A DNA stretch of 64,000 nt from Bin5 sp965232575 (lineage in GTDB: Bacteria; Chloroflexota; Anaerolineae; Caldilineales; Caldilineaceae): NCBI GenBank assembly GCA_965232575.1, contig CBDDPZ010000009.1:1612001-1676000 (forward strand), in the 5' to 3' direction. A program made the translations under genes and the position numbers. A model generated the notes under the pieces. The model had not been told where the DNA came from. It did not search any database and saw nothing but the letters and a program-made list of their open reading frames with translations. Shown piece after piece: positions 53,481 to 62,863 of the stretch (positions are counted from its first letter, which is position 1; each line of letters opens with the position of its first letter).

Positions 53481-56400
53481 CATGGCGCGCTTTGACCTTC
53501 CGCAACACCCTCACCAATCCCCAACTCCGGCAGACTTTCTACAATCTCTACCGTCTCTAAACTCACGGTGATCACCTTGCCGATGAGACGCACGATGTAC
53601 TGCGGATCGTCGCCGCGGTTGGGGTCGTTGACGATGCCGCTGCGTTTGTCCGTCTTGACGCGGTACTGGTCGATCACCCATTCGAGCGCCGAGCGGTTGC
53701 CGAGACGGTAGGCGAACGCTTCGCTGGGAATGCCGTCCAGGGTCAGGAAGCTGTTGTAACGCAGCTGCGTCTTGTCTTTGGAGAGCCGCATCTTTTCGAC
53801 GCGCCAGTCGAGAGGCATATCCGGCGTTTCGACTTGGGTGAGGGGATATTCGGGCTGCTCTTCGTAGCCGACATGGAGCCGGGCGAGGCGGGCGCCGGCC
53901 GCGGCGAAGGCGCGGAAATCGGGCGCGAAGGGGGTGCGCGGCAGTTCGCGCTTGAGGTTGGCCTGGTAGCGCTCGCGGTAGCCGGGGTGGTGCAGCAGGC
54001 CGTAGACGTAGTGGAAGATGTCCCACTTGCTGATGGTGTCGTCGTCGTAGTGGACGCGGAACTGCGCCAGCGCCCAGTCAGTGATGTTCTCGCGGCGGTT
54101 GCCGCCGTCCTCGTCGTAGGTGTAGAAGGGAAAGCATTGGGAGCCACAGCCTGCCCCCACGAAGTGCAGGTCAGTTATTTGGCGAACCATAAGGGCCATG
54201 AAAGGCTTCTCGGAACCTCTGTCAGTCAGGCAGATAGCATGATTCTCAAATTCGGTTTCCGGTGTTGGAAAGATGGACGGAAACACTGATACGACATCGT
54301 TCATCACTCGGTCAAAGTAAAGGTTTGACTTCGAGAACGGGCGATAAAGAGATGTTCTCAATCTGAGTGCAGAAAATTCAGTGAGTCTGCCCCTTTTCAA
54401 CTTGGCTTTTAAGTCCCGACTCCAACTAATGCTCTCGTTGTCATAGTCAACAAAATCGTCAACACTGGTATTCTGAATTTCCCGCTGGGTCCACTTGAAC
54501 ACTTGCCCGTTGTAATTCGTGATCATACGCTTCATATTCTTCGTGAGAGCGTCGGGGCTAAAGTTATAAACCCAAGCGTCTCGATTGGTTTTTACACCGT
54601 TACTAAACATTCGAAAGATTACATCAACCTCTTCTTTCTTGCTCGCCTTGGCTTCTTTACTCCCCAATGGAACGAAAGTTTCAAATTCCGAATGAAGTCC
54701 TTTTGTAAGCCACGTATGCCGTCGGTCAGGCCTAATCGGGGTCCACTCAACATTGCCGTACTGTTCCTTGGTCTCAAGATAGCGGTTCTTCTCCTCCTTG
54801 CGCCAGAACTCATCGACACAAGCGTAGAACATGTCAACTTGAGAATCTGTCAAGCTGTTCTTCTTAACAAGAAGGTTGATACTGACACCAACCTGAATGC
54901 CAAAGACATTATGCGTCGTGCCGGAAAGCTTGGGATTCTTGCGCACATTTCCACCCAGATCGAGGATGTAGATGGCGTCGAAATCTTCTGCTAAATGTTT
55001 CCGCATCCCATCAAAGGCCACTCCATCGAGAAAACTATTGTTGCTTACAAAGGCGACAATGCCTTCATCCGCTATGCGGTCAGATGCCCAACGAATCGCC
55101 TTTACATATGGATCGGCAAGTGCGTTCTTGTTGGTCGCTACAGAATCCTTGGAATAGGTCTTCTGCACCCGTTTGTCCATCGTCGGATACTTGCGGTTCT
55201 TGTTGTTGTCGTTCTCGTTGACCTGCCCCACGTTGTACGGCGGATTCCCGATCACTACGAACATGGGGGTGCGTTTCTGGTTGTCAACGCGCTGGGTATT
55301 TTCCGGCGCAAACAAAGGCAACTGCCTGTCCTCGGCCAGGTCAAACGTGTCCACCAGACAGATGCCCTCGAACGACTCGTACATCCCCGTGGCGTCGTAG
55401 TACTCGTGCTCGATGTTCATGCTGGCGATGTAGTACGGCAGCAGCATCACCTCGTTGCAGTGCAATTCCCCCGCGTACTTGCGCTCAAGCGCCGTGCGCG
55501 GAATCTCCCGCATCATCCTCACGATGAAGTTGCCCGTCCCCACGAACGGGTCGATGATGTGCACACCCGCGTCCGCCAGCGAACGCCCAAACTCCCGCTC
55601 CAGAATCTCAGCCACGCTCTTCACCATGAAGTCAACGATCGGCTGCGGCGTATACACAATCCCGTGCGTATCCGCCACCTTGACCGAAAAACCCTGGAAA
55701 AACTGCTCGTAGACGGTGTTCAGAAAGTGCTGCTTCTGTGAAAAATCACTGATCGTCGCGGCGGTGCGCTCGATAGCGCCGTAGAAGCGGTCCAGACTGC
55801 CGAGAAATTCATCGCGGCTGAAGGCGTGGGAGGTGAGCGCATCGATCACGTTCTCGATCTCGAAAGCGATGACGTTGCGGCGGGTGAAGGCCGGCCGGTT
55901 GAAGACGGTGCGGAACAGCCGTTCTGTCAACAGGTGCTGGATCAGCATCTCTTCGACCGCGGCTTCGGCCAGGTTCGGGTTGATCGACTGGCGGCATTTC
56001 TCCAGAAATCCGACAAAGGCCGCGGTGAACGCCGGATTGCCGCCCCGCTCCCGCTGGATCAGCTTGGCCAAGCCCTGGCCGATGTCCGCCACCCTGTCCT
56101 TGAACTGCGCGACCGCCTCCTCCCACGCCACATACTCCTGCGGCCGGTAGCCGAAGAACATCTGCAACGTCTCGATCAGCTGCGCGGCGTCGGTCAGGTC
56201 GGCGTCCAGTACCAGCCGCCCGTTCTGCCACAGCATCGCGCGCCGCGGCGTCTGAAACAGGATGTTGTCGCGCGGGTAGCCGGCCGCGAACTTGCGCTCC
56301 ACCTCCGCCGGCAGGTCGTCGTGGATGTCCTTGGCTTCCCAGTACCCGTGCGTCAGCCGGAAATCGTCCACCAGCGCGCCGTCAATGACGATGCGTTTGT

Positions 56401-56590
56401 TGCGCCGCGTGCTGATGGCGCGTTCGGGCACGAGGGTCCAGCCGCACTGACGCGCGCAGTGTTCGAGGAGGGTCTGGAACGCGGCGCGCACCGCGGTTTC
56501 GTGGGTGACGCCGAGGTTTGCAAACCGGTCGAGCGCGGCGTAGTAGGTCTTGACGGACTTGTGCGTGGGCTTGAGGTTAAGGGTAGGCAT
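53480..56590 (-). CDS. Single-polypeptide restriction-modification enzyme (type IIG/ISP-like, no helicase)
   Basis: A 1036-residue protein. The N-terminal ~200 residues hold a PD-(D/E)xK-like nuclease site (IDGALVDDFRL ... HGYWEAKD, about 68-90). A helical domain (VYEQFFQGFSVKVADTHGIVYTPQPIVDFMV) leads into an N6-adenine methyltransferase domain with IDPFVGTGNF (motif I, about 346-355) and VIGNPPYNVGQ (motif IV, about 451-461). A C-terminal target-recognition region follows. Type ISP enzymes carry a helicase between nuclease and methylase; none is present here. It would both methylate and cut DNA. Confidence 0.86.
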   Translation of the reverse strand: MPTLNLKPTHKSVKTYYAALDRFANLGVTHETAVRAAFQTLLEHCARQCGWTLVPERAISTRRNKRIVIDGALVDDFRLTHGYWEAKDIHDDLPAEVERKFAAGYPRDNILFQTPRRAMLWQNGRLVLDADLTDAAQLIETLQMFFGYRPQEYVAWEEAVAQFKDRVADIGQGLAKLIQRERGGNPAFTAAFVGFLEKCRQSINPNLAEAAVEEMLIQHLLTERLFRTVFNRPAFTRRNVIAFEIENVIDALTSHAFSRDEFLGSLDRFYGAIERTAATISDFSQKQHFLNTVYEQFFQGFSVKVADTHGIVYTPQPIVDFMVKSVAEILEREFGRSLADAGVHIIDPFVGTGNFIVRMMREIPRTALERKYAGELHCNEVMLLPYYIASMNIEHEYYDATGMYESFEGICLVDTFDLAEDRQLPLFAPENTQRVDNQKRTPMFVVIGNPPYNVGQVNENDNNKNRKYPTMDKRVQKTYSKDSVATNKNALADPYVKAIRWASDRIADEGIVAFVSNNSFLDGVAFDGMRKHLAEDFDAIYILDLGGNVRKNPKLSGTTHNVFGIQVGVSINLLVKKNSLTDSQVDMFYACVDEFWRKEEKNRYLETKEQYGNVEWTPIRPDRRHTWLTKGLHSEFETFVPLGSKEAKASKKEEVDVIFRMFSNGVKTNRDAWVYNFSPDALTKNMKRMITNYNGQVFKWTQREIQNTSVDDFVDYDNESISWSRDLKAKLKRGRLTEFSALRLRTSLYRPFSKSNLYFDRVMNDVVSVFPSIFPTPETEFENHAICLTDRGSEKPFMALMVRQITDLHFVGAGCGSQCFPFYTYDEDGGNRRENITDWALAQFRVHYDDDTISKWDIFHYVYGLLHHPGYRERYQANLKRELPRTPFAPDFRAFAAAGARLARLHVGYEEQPEYPLTQVETPDMPLDWRVEKMRLSKDKTQLRYNSFLTLDGIPSEAFAYRLGNRSALEWVIDQYRVKTDKRSGIVNDPNRGDDPQYIVRLIGKVITVSLETVEIVESLPELGIGEGVAEGQSAP

Positions 56591-56680
56591 TTTGACTGGC
56601 GTCGCGTGAATTGTGGTAGCGCCGGTCCGGCTGACACGACGGCAGTCAGCGCCAGGACCAGCACGACAAGAGATAATGCG

Positions 56681-56814
56681 CTAACGCCGCAGCAACAATC
56701 GTTCGGCGGCCAAGCGGTTCATGCTGACGCCAGCTTCAGCGGCGTCCATTGCCAGGGCACGGTGGGTCTCAGGAGGGACGCGAAGGGTTAGGTATAGCGG
56801 TCATGGCGATTCAT
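56681..56814 (-). pseudogene. HicB/CopG-like antitoxin fragment with a frameshift
   Basis: ATG at 56814 follows GAGAGGAACTGC and encodes MNRHDRYT before a stop; one frame over, the sequence continues LTLRVPPETHRALAMDAAEAG and VSMNRLAAERLLLRR to a stop at 56681. Joined, they give a typical 45-residue ribbon-helix-helix antitoxin-like protein. Length 134 bases is not a multiple of three. It may be a decayed antitoxin upstream of the restriction gene. Confidence 0.6.
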
Positions 56815-56983
56815 TGCAGTTCCTCTCTGAACCGAGCGCGGTGTTGGTGATTATATCATGCGCCCGGGCCGTGCAGAATCCAGTTGGGCGGCGGTTGAAT
56901 CAGGCTCAAACCGCCGAATTTGATGGTCATGTGTACGGGCAATAAGAGGAGCGGGACTGCCTTGGCCCTCTCCCGGAACACGT

Positions 56984-57013
56984 TTGCTTTTCCCATTCCC
57001 TAAAGTATATAAT
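56984..57013 (+). promoter_or_regulatory. Sigma70-like promoter for the second permease operon
   Basis: TTGCTT (56984-56989), 18 bases, TATAAT (57008-57013), about 55 bases upstream of the permease start. The remaining sequence from 56815 to 56983 shows nothing recognisable. Confidence 0.6.
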
Positions 57014-57069
57014 GCAACCGCCCCGCGCACTGCAAGCTCGTCGAAACGACACACAGAGTCAGCAGCGAA

Positions 57070-58059
57070 ATGATCGCGTTCATCGTTCGCAGAATCCTGC
57101 TCCTGATACCGACACTTTTCTTTATCACCATCGTCACATTTCTGGTGATCGAGCTGCCGCCGGGCGACTACCTCGACGCGTACGCAGCCAACCTGGCGGC
57201 CGGCGGGGACCCCGTCGACCAGGAGCGGCTGGAGGCTTTACGCAAACAGTTCGGCCTCGATAAGCCCGCCCCCTTGCGCTACCTGCAGTGGCTGACCAAT
57301 ATACTACGGGGCAACTTCGGATTTTCTTTTGAATGGAACGTTCCGGTTGAGGCGCTTATCTGGGAAAGGCTGGCGCTGACCTTCTTCATCAGCCTTTCCA
57401 CTATCCTATTCACATGGGTTGTGGGCTTTTTGATAGGCGTCTATTCGGCTGTCAACCAGTATTCGATAGGCGACTACATCTTCACTACGCTGGGCTTTAT
57501 CGGCCTGGGGCTGCCCAATTTCCTGATTGCGCTGGTGATCATGTGGTACGCGTTTGACCAGTTCGGCCTGCGATTGAGCGGTCTATTCTCTCAGGAGTAT
57601 CGGGGCGCGCCGTGGAGTCTGGCCAAATTCTGGGACATGATTACCCACTTGTGGCTCCCGTTGATTATCCTGGGCACGGCCGGCACGGCCGAAATGATCA
57701 GGACAATGCGCGCCAATTTGCTGGACGAGTTGAACAAGCCCTATGTTGAAACCGCGCGCGCCAAGGGTCTTAAAGAACAGGCGCTCATCCGAAAATATCC
57801 GGTGCGAGTTGCGCTGAATCCATTCGTAAGCACGGTTGGCTGGACACTCCCCAATCTCATTTCGGGCGCCACGATAGTCTCTGTCGTGTTGAGTCTGCCC
57901 ACCACCGGGCCGATGCTGCTAGGGGCGTTAATGACCCAGGACATGTATCTGGCGGCCAGTTTTCTGTTGATGTTAAGTGTATTGACTGTAGTGGGCACGT
58001 TGATCTCGGACTTACTGCTGGCCGTTCTCGACCCGCGTATCCGGATGGAAACGCAGTGA
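57070..58059 (+). CDS. ABC transporter permease, OppB type (second set)
   Basis: 329 residues, six helices, opening MIAFIVRRILLLIPTLFF. It aligns with the first OppB throughout (LPPGDYLDAYAANL versus APPGDFMDSYVNAL; VETARAKGLKEQALIRKYPVR; LDPRIR). It is transcribed from a good promoter and lies 58 bases before oppC2. No ATPases or binding protein accompany it in the window, so it may borrow those of the first system or others elsewhere. Confidence 0.9.
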   Translation: MIAFIVRRILLLIPTLFFITIVTFLVIELPPGDYLDAYAANLAAGGDPVDQERLEALRKQFGLDKPAPLRYLQWLTNILRGNFGFSFEWNVPVEALIWERLALTFFISLSTILFTWVVGFLIGVYSAVNQYSIGDYIFTTLGFIGLGLPNFLIALVIMWYAFDQFGLRLSGLFSQEYRGAPWSLAKFWDMITHLWLPLIILGTAGTAEMIRTMRANLLDELNKPYVETARAKGLKEQALIRKYPVRVALNPFVSTVGWTLPNLISGATIVSVVLSLPTTGPMLLGALMTQDMYLAASFLLMLSVLTVVGTLISDLLLAVLDPRIRMETQ

Positions 58060-58117
58060 GCCGGCGGCGGGAAACAGGGTGTGATCGCCGGGACGCCGCG
58101 CCGCGCAGGGAGAATCC

Positions 58118-59281
58118 ATGACGCAGGAACTCGCAGAAGGGACCGACACCTCTCTTCCGGACGATCCGGGGTTTGACGAGGTCCCGAGCGAAAGAGAAAG
58201 GATCTTTGTCGCCACGCCGCGACAGCTCATGTGGTGGCGCTTTCGCCGGCACAAAATGGCGCTCTTGAGCAGTGTTGTCTTGATTCTGCTCTATCTGGCG
58301 GCTCTCACCTGGGAGTTTCTGGCACCCTACGATCCGCTGCGCCATGACGTGCAATCGGCCTACGCGCCGCCGCAAAGGCTGCAGTTCTTCGACGAGGAAG
58401 GGTTTCACTTTCCGCCCTTTGTGTACGGCCTGAAAGGCGGACGCGATCCTGAAACGTTTCGCAAAATTTTTGAGGTGGACAAGTCGGTCAAGCATCCGAT
58501 CAAGTTGATGGTGCATGGAGACCCCTATAAATTCTGGGGGTTGATGGAGACCGATCTGCATCTATTCGGTCTCGAAAGCAACGAGGGCACAGTCTTCCTG
58601 CTGGGCGCGGACCGGTTGGGACGGGACGTGTTGTCCCGTTTGCTGGCGGCGACGCGAATCTCCGTCTCGATCGGATTGGTGGGCGTGATCCTCAGCTTCG
58701 TCCTGGGTATTTTGATCGGGGGCATCTCCGGTTACTACGGCGGCACGGCCGACATCTTGATCCAGCGCATCATCGAGTTCATTCGCGCGATGCCCAGCAT
58801 CCCGCTTTGGCTGGCCCTGAGCGCGGCGATTCCAAAGGACTGGCCGGTGACGAGGGTCTATTTCGCGATTACGATCATTCTCTCCTTGATTGGCTGGACC
58901 GGGCTGGCGCGGGTCGTGCGCGGGCGCTTTCTGTCGTTGCGGGAAGAGGACTTTGTGCAGGCTGCGCGCTTCGCGGGCGCGTCGGAGGGGCGCATCATCA
59001 TTCGCCATATGACGCCTTCGTTCCTCAGCCATATTATCGCCTCGCTGACTCTGGCCGTGCCGTCAATGATCCTCAGCGAGACGAGTCTCAGCTTTTTGGG
59101 CCTGGGAATGCGTCCGCCGGCGCTCAGTTGGGGCGTTCTGCTGCGGGAAGCGCAAAACCTGCAGGCGGTTGCTTTGGCGCCCTGGCTGCTCGCGCCGGGG
59201 CTGCTTGTAGTCATCTCGGTGCTGGCCTTCAATTTTGTCGGCGACGGCCTGCGCGATGCCGCCGACCCCTACGCCCGCTAA
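58118..59281 (+). CDS. ABC transporter permease, OppC type (second set)
   Basis: 387 residues with the same insertion after the first helix as the other OppC (APPQRLQFFDEEGFHFPPF, VYGLKGG) and the EAA region QAARFAGASEGRIIIRHMTP. A 45-residue hydrophilic N-terminus precedes helix 1. It partners with the OppB type permease just upstream. The following dioxygenase gene starts 76 bases later and is probably co-transcribed, hinting that the imported compound is the dioxygenase substrate or its precursor. Confidence 0.9.
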   Translation: MTQELAEGTDTSLPDDPGFDEVPSERERIFVATPRQLMWWRFRRHKMALLSSVVLILLYLAALTWEFLAPYDPLRHDVQSAYAPPQRLQFFDEEGFHFPPFVYGLKGGRDPETFRKIFEVDKSVKHPIKLMVHGDPYKFWGLMETDLHLFGLESNEGTVFLLGADRLGRDVLSRLLAATRISVSIGLVGVILSFVLGILIGGISGYYGGTADILIQRIIEFIRAMPSIPLWLALSAAIPKDWPVTRVYFAITIILSLIGWTGLARVVRGRFLSLREEDFVQAARFAGASEGRIIIRHMTPSFLSHIIASLTLAVPSMILSETSLSFLGLGMRPPALSWGVLLREAQNLQAVALAPWLLAPGLLVVISVLAFNFVGDGLRDAADPYAR

Positions 59282-59357
59282 GGGGCCGGGGCAAGAAAAA
59301 GCCCCCTGGAGCGCAACGCCCTGAGGAAAACGATTCAGTTCAACAGGACAGGAGAAG

Positions 59358-60155
59358 ATGACCGAGATAGTGATAGACCCTGCAGAGGTAGAATTCTTTC
59401 AGAACAACGGCTATATCCAATATCACGACTTCCTTGCGCGAGAGGAGGTTGCATCGCTGCGCCAGGCGCTGGACGATGCGGTTGCCAGGCGTCGCGAGCG
59501 AATTCTGGGCGCCGAGAAGGGCGGGCGCGAATCAGAGGACTACGAGCGCGTCTTCAATCAGATGGTCAACTTGTGGACCGACTATCCGCAAGCGAAAGAG
59601 ATCGCTTTTGACCTGCGTCTGGCCGAATACGCGCGTCAGTTAAGCCGCTGCAATCACGTGCGCATCTACCATGACCACGCGATGATCAAGCCGCCGGGCC
59701 AGGAAAGCAAGCAGACCAACTGGCACCAGGACGCTCCCTACTGGCCGATGGACCCGGTTGGCGCCTTGTCAGCCTGGATTGCCTTAGACGATGTCAGTGT
59801 CGAAAACGGCTGCCTGCACTTCGTTCCCGGCACGCACAGGCACGGCCGGCTGGACCCGATCAGCCTCACCGCCGAGGACGATAGCGTGGTCGATCGGTTT
59901 GAAGAACAGGGCTATAGCGTACCGGAGCCGGTGGCGATGCCGATGCGCGCGGGCGGCGTTACCTTTCACCACGGCTGCACTTTTCACTACGCCGGCCCCA
60001 ACCGCACGGACAAGCCGCGGCGGGCCTTCGCCATCATCTACATCCCGGACTATACTCGCTTTACTGGAGGCAAGGACGCGGCCGGCGCAGCGGAAGAAAT
60101 GGAGGTAGGCGGCCCTTGGGAACACGCGATTCATCCGATTATCGCCGGGCGTTGA
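59358..60155 (+). CDS. Phytanoyl-CoA dioxygenase (PhyH) family protein 2
   Basis: 265 residues; Fe(II)/2-oxoglutarate dioxygenase. Iron ligands H and D in NWHQDAPYW (about residues 121-129) and the distal His in FHYAGPNRT (about 212-220), with KPRRAFAIIY supplying the 2-oxoglutarate Arg; PGTHRHG marks the double-stranded beta-helix. It is only distantly similar to the PhyH protein at 33021. Adjacent permeases suggest its substrate is an imported small molecule. ACAGGAGAAG precedes the ATG. Confidence 0.88.
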   Translation: MTEIVIDPAEVEFFQNNGYIQYHDFLAREEVASLRQALDDAVARRRERILGAEKGGRESEDYERVFNQMVNLWTDYPQAKEIAFDLRLAEYARQLSRCNHVRIYHDHAMIKPPGQESKQTNWHQDAPYWPMDPVGALSAWIALDDVSVENGCLHFVPGTHRHGRLDPISLTAEDDSVVDRFEEQGYSVPEPVAMPMRAGGVTFHHGCTFHYAGPNRTDKPRRAFAIIYIPDYTRFTGGKDAAGAAEEMEVGGPWEHAIHPIIAGR

Positions 60156-60282
60156 CGAACAGAAGGGATAGAGTTACCGTGCTCAGAATACGTAGACCGG
60201 GACATTCCTGGAAGGGAAGGCTTTGGAATCTACGATTCTTGCAGACCAATGCAGCTCGTAATTCAGAGGAGACAAATGTCAG

Positions 60283-60507
60283 ATGCATGTAGTTAAAGTC
60301 ATAGTCGAAAAGCATGAAGACGGCTATGTCGCCTATCCAATCGGACTAAAGGGCACTGTTGTGGGAGAGGGGGATTCCTTCGCAGAGGCAGTGGCCGACA
60401 TCACATCTGCGATTAAATTTCACATTGAGACCTTCGGCAGTGAAGAACTCGAGACAGATGAACCCGTTCTGGATGTTTTCATTGCTGAAGCGGGCGTTGC
60501 TGTTTGA
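60283..60507 (+). CDS. hicB: HicB-family antitoxin (second pair)
   Basis: A 74-residue HicB-like protein: EKHEDGYVAYPIGLKGTVVGEG then SFAEAVADITSAIKFHIETFG, the truncated RNase-H-like fold. No C-terminal DNA-binding domain follows, so autoregulation by HicB alone is unlikely. It overlaps hicA by 4 bases. It is not related closely to the first HicB (20713). Confidence 0.82.
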   Translation: MHVVKVIVEKHEDGYVAYPIGLKGTVVGEGDSFAEAVADITSAIKFHIETFGSEELETDEPVLDVFIAEAGVAV

Positions 60508-60746
60508 TGGGGCGGTTTCCAGCCGATGCGCCAAAACAAAGAGTGATCAGAACTCTGGAGGCCCTCGGTTTTCGTACGGTTCGCACTGGGAACCACATTG
60601 CTATGCTACGCGAGCGTCGCGATGGGAGCCGGGATACATTGACGTTGCCGAATCACCGTCGCATCAAAGGTTCCACTTTACGCCGAATTTGTACGCAGAC
60701 TGGAATTTCCAGAGAAGAGTTCCTGGAGGCATTCATGCAGGCGTGA
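60504..60746 (+). CDS. hicA: HicA-family toxin (second pair)
   Basis: 80 residues. LEALGFRTVRTGNHIAML carries the catalytic-type His (GNH rather than GSH), and TLPNHRRIKGSTLRRIC and TGISREEFL end the fold as in HicA. It probably cleaves mRNA when HicB is lost. The pair interrupts an otherwise metabolic plus-strand run, suggesting later insertion. Nothing clear lies between its stop and the transaldolase-like gene. Confidence 0.82.
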   Translation: MMGRFPADAPKQRVIRTLEALGFRTVRTGNHIAMLRERRDGSRDTLTLPNHRRIKGSTLRRICTQTGISREEFLEAFMQA

Positions 60747-60912
60747 CCGGTGACAGGGCGATCTATCCAATTTTGCACACTGTATAAAGGAAGGGGAGTT
60801 GCCATCTGAAGAAGAGTACTTCGCGCACTGACTTTTGCAGCTCTTATTGAACACGTCATTCCGACTCTCAAACCGCATTCAGAAAAGATCCAATACCAAC
60901 GAGGAAGAAACT

Positions 60913-61650
60913 ATGCAAGAGAAGGGTCTCGTAAACAAGACACGTTCCACCGGGCGCGGGCCTACCATCTGGCTGGCCGGGCCGCCGGCAGATCTTGAGG
61001 AGTTCATGCCCTTGGGTATCGCGGGCATCGTCACCAACACGGTGGTGCTGAATCTGTACGCGAAACCTTACGGTAGCGTCATCGCGCTGACCGAAGCCTA
61101 TCTGGAGATGACCGATAAGCCGGTCGTCATGGAGATCGACGGCCATTCGGTTGAAGAGTTGCTGGCGGTGGGCAAGGTCTTCACTGACATGTCGCCGCAG
61201 ATCATCCTCAAGATCCCCTGCACGCTCAATGGGCTCAAGGCTTTCAGTATTCTCAGGCAGGAGGGGGTCGAAACATTCTGCACGACGGTTTTCTCGCTGA
61301 CCCAGGCGGCGGCTGTTGCCCAGGCCGGCGTCGACCACATCCTGCCCTTCTGCGACCCGGTGCGCGAGATGGGCGGCGACCCGACCAAACTGATTCGCGA
61401 GTGCGCAGGCATGTTCAGCGGCTGGGACGACCGGCCCTACATCATGGCCGCGCTTGTGCGCTCGGTGGAGACGGCCCACGCCGCCTTTCGCGACGGGGCC
61501 GACGAGCTGGTCACGATGTGGACGGTCTACCGCGATATGCTCGACCATCCGCTCACCGACCACTGGAACAAGGTGTTTCTGGACGAGTGGATCGACATGC
61601 ACACCAGCGGCCTGTTGGCCGGCGTTCCCGTGGAGGAACATCACGGCTGA
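60913..61650 (+). CDS. Transaldolase / fructose-6-phosphate aldolase-like protein
   Basis: 245 residues from MQEKGLVNKTR, preceded by GAGGAAG; an in-frame ATG at 60835 lacks a ribosome-binding site. The Schiff-base lysine region is IILKIPCTLNGLKAF (about residues 97-111), followed by GVETFCTTVFSLTQAAAVAQAG. Fsa/TalC enzymes continue SPFVGR; here it is LPFCDPVREMGG, so the phosphate-binding Arg is moved or lost. It could be an aldolase for a non-phosphorylated or differently substituted sugar. Confidence 0.78.
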   Translation: MQEKGLVNKTRSTGRGPTIWLAGPPADLEEFMPLGIAGIVTNTVVLNLYAKPYGSVIALTEAYLEMTDKPVVMEIDGHSVEELLAVGKVFTDMSPQIILKIPCTLNGLKAFSILRQEGVETFCTTVFSLTQAAAVAQAGVDHILPFCDPVREMGGDPTKLIRECAGMFSGWDDRPYIMAALVRSVETAHAAFRDGADELVTMWTVYRDMLDHPLTDHWNKVFLDEWIDMHTSGLLAGVPVEEHHG

Positions 61651-61676
61651 ACACGCTGCCGGACGGAAAGTTATCA

Positions 61677-61704
61677 TTGCGAAAATAAGGTATATCTGTA
61701 CAAT
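61677..61704 (+). promoter_or_regulatory. Possible promoter before the hydroxylase gene
   Basis: TTGCGA (61677-61682), 16 bases, TACAAT (61699-61704), about 80 bases before the hydroxylase start. Confidence 0.4.
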
Positions 61705-61781
61705 GAGCAGAACGCCTTTGGACAGGGAAGGATATTCACAGCCGACCAGGACTGCAGAGCCTAGACTCAAGGAGGGAGATC

Positions 61782-62807
61782 ATGGCAGACATTAGCGCTG
61801 AACGGGAAGGCTTGATCGATGGTATGCCGCGCGACGAGCGCGGGTACTGGCAACCGGAAGGACAGAAGTTGCCCAATCCCATCTTCGCCTGGCCGCCCAA
61901 TCCAATGAAAGTGGCGAAATGGTTATACGACTACCTGTTTCCCTGGAATCTCATTTATGCGGCCATCGCCGCGTTGACCGTCATCTACCTGCAGCCTGAA
62001 ATGTCCCGCATGACCAGTTTCAGCGCAGATTGGATTCTGTATATCTTCGTGCGCAACCAGATCATGCTGATTGTGATCGTCAGCGCGTGGCATCTGTGGC
62101 TGTGGGCGCGCAAATCGCAAGGATTCCAGTTCAAGTACACGCCGGACTGGATGGCGAAAGGGAAGAAGCAGTTCCTGGGCGGCAATCAGCTGTTCGACAA
62201 CATCTTCTGGAGCTGCGTCAGCGGCGGCACGATCTGGACGGCCTACGAAGTGGTGACGCTCTGGCTATATGCCAACGAGTACATTCCTTATCTGGATCCG
62301 CGAACGCATCCGGTCTGGTTCGTCCTTATATTGTTGGCTATACCTATGTGGAGGCTCTTCCACTTCTACTGGGTACATCGTTTCCTGCACTGGCCGCCGC
62401 TTTACAAGGCGGGGCACTATCTGCATCACCGCAACATCAACGTGGGCCCGTGGTCCGGGCTCTCGATGCACCCCATCGAGCACATCTTCTATTTCAGCTG
62501 CGCGGCGATTCACTGGATCATTCCGTCGCACCCGATTCACGTGGTGTTGAACCTGCAGCACGCGGGGCTCACACCGGCGCAGGGTCATGCCGGTTTTGAG
62601 GCGGTTATTGTCAACGGCAAGTACAACCTGGCCGGGGCATCCTACTTCCACCAGTTGCACCATCGCTACTTCGAATGCAACTACGGTGAACCGGACATGC
62701 CTTTTGACTACTGGTTCGGCACCAGCCACGACGGCTCGGCAGAGGCGCACGAGGAGATGCGGGCGAAGCGGTTTGCCCAGCACAAGATCCGGACCTCGGC
62801 AGTGTAA
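61782..62807 (+). CDS. Sterol desaturase / fatty acid hydroxylase family membrane protein
   Basis: 341 residues with about four or five membrane helices and the di-iron histidine boxes of the family: HRFLHW (about 207), HYLHHRN (about 217), HPIEH (about 234) and FHQLHHRYFE (about 291-300). It uses O2 to hydroxylate or desaturate a lipid-like or hydrophobic substrate. GGAGGGAG is a strong ribosome-binding site. It lies 56 bases upstream of the next Gfo/Idh gene, suggesting a hydroxylation-then-oxidation pair. Confidence 0.86.
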   Translation: MADISAEREGLIDGMPRDERGYWQPEGQKLPNPIFAWPPNPMKVAKWLYDYLFPWNLIYAAIAALTVIYLQPEMSRMTSFSADWILYIFVRNQIMLIVIVSAWHLWLWARKSQGFQFKYTPDWMAKGKKQFLGGNQLFDNIFWSCVSGGTIWTAYEVVTLWLYANEYIPYLDPRTHPVWFVLILLAIPMWRLFHFYWVHRFLHWPPLYKAGHYLHHRNINVGPWSGLSMHPIEHIFYFSCAAIHWIIPSHPIHVVLNLQHAGLTPAQGHAGFEAVIVNGKYNLAGASYFHQLHHRYFECNYGEPDMPFDYWFGTSHDGSAEAHEEMRAKRFAQHKIRTSAV

Positions 62808-62863
62808 TCGAGGCGGCAACTGCGTCGACTGCTACCGAGTTTTTTCACTGACGGAGAATTCAG

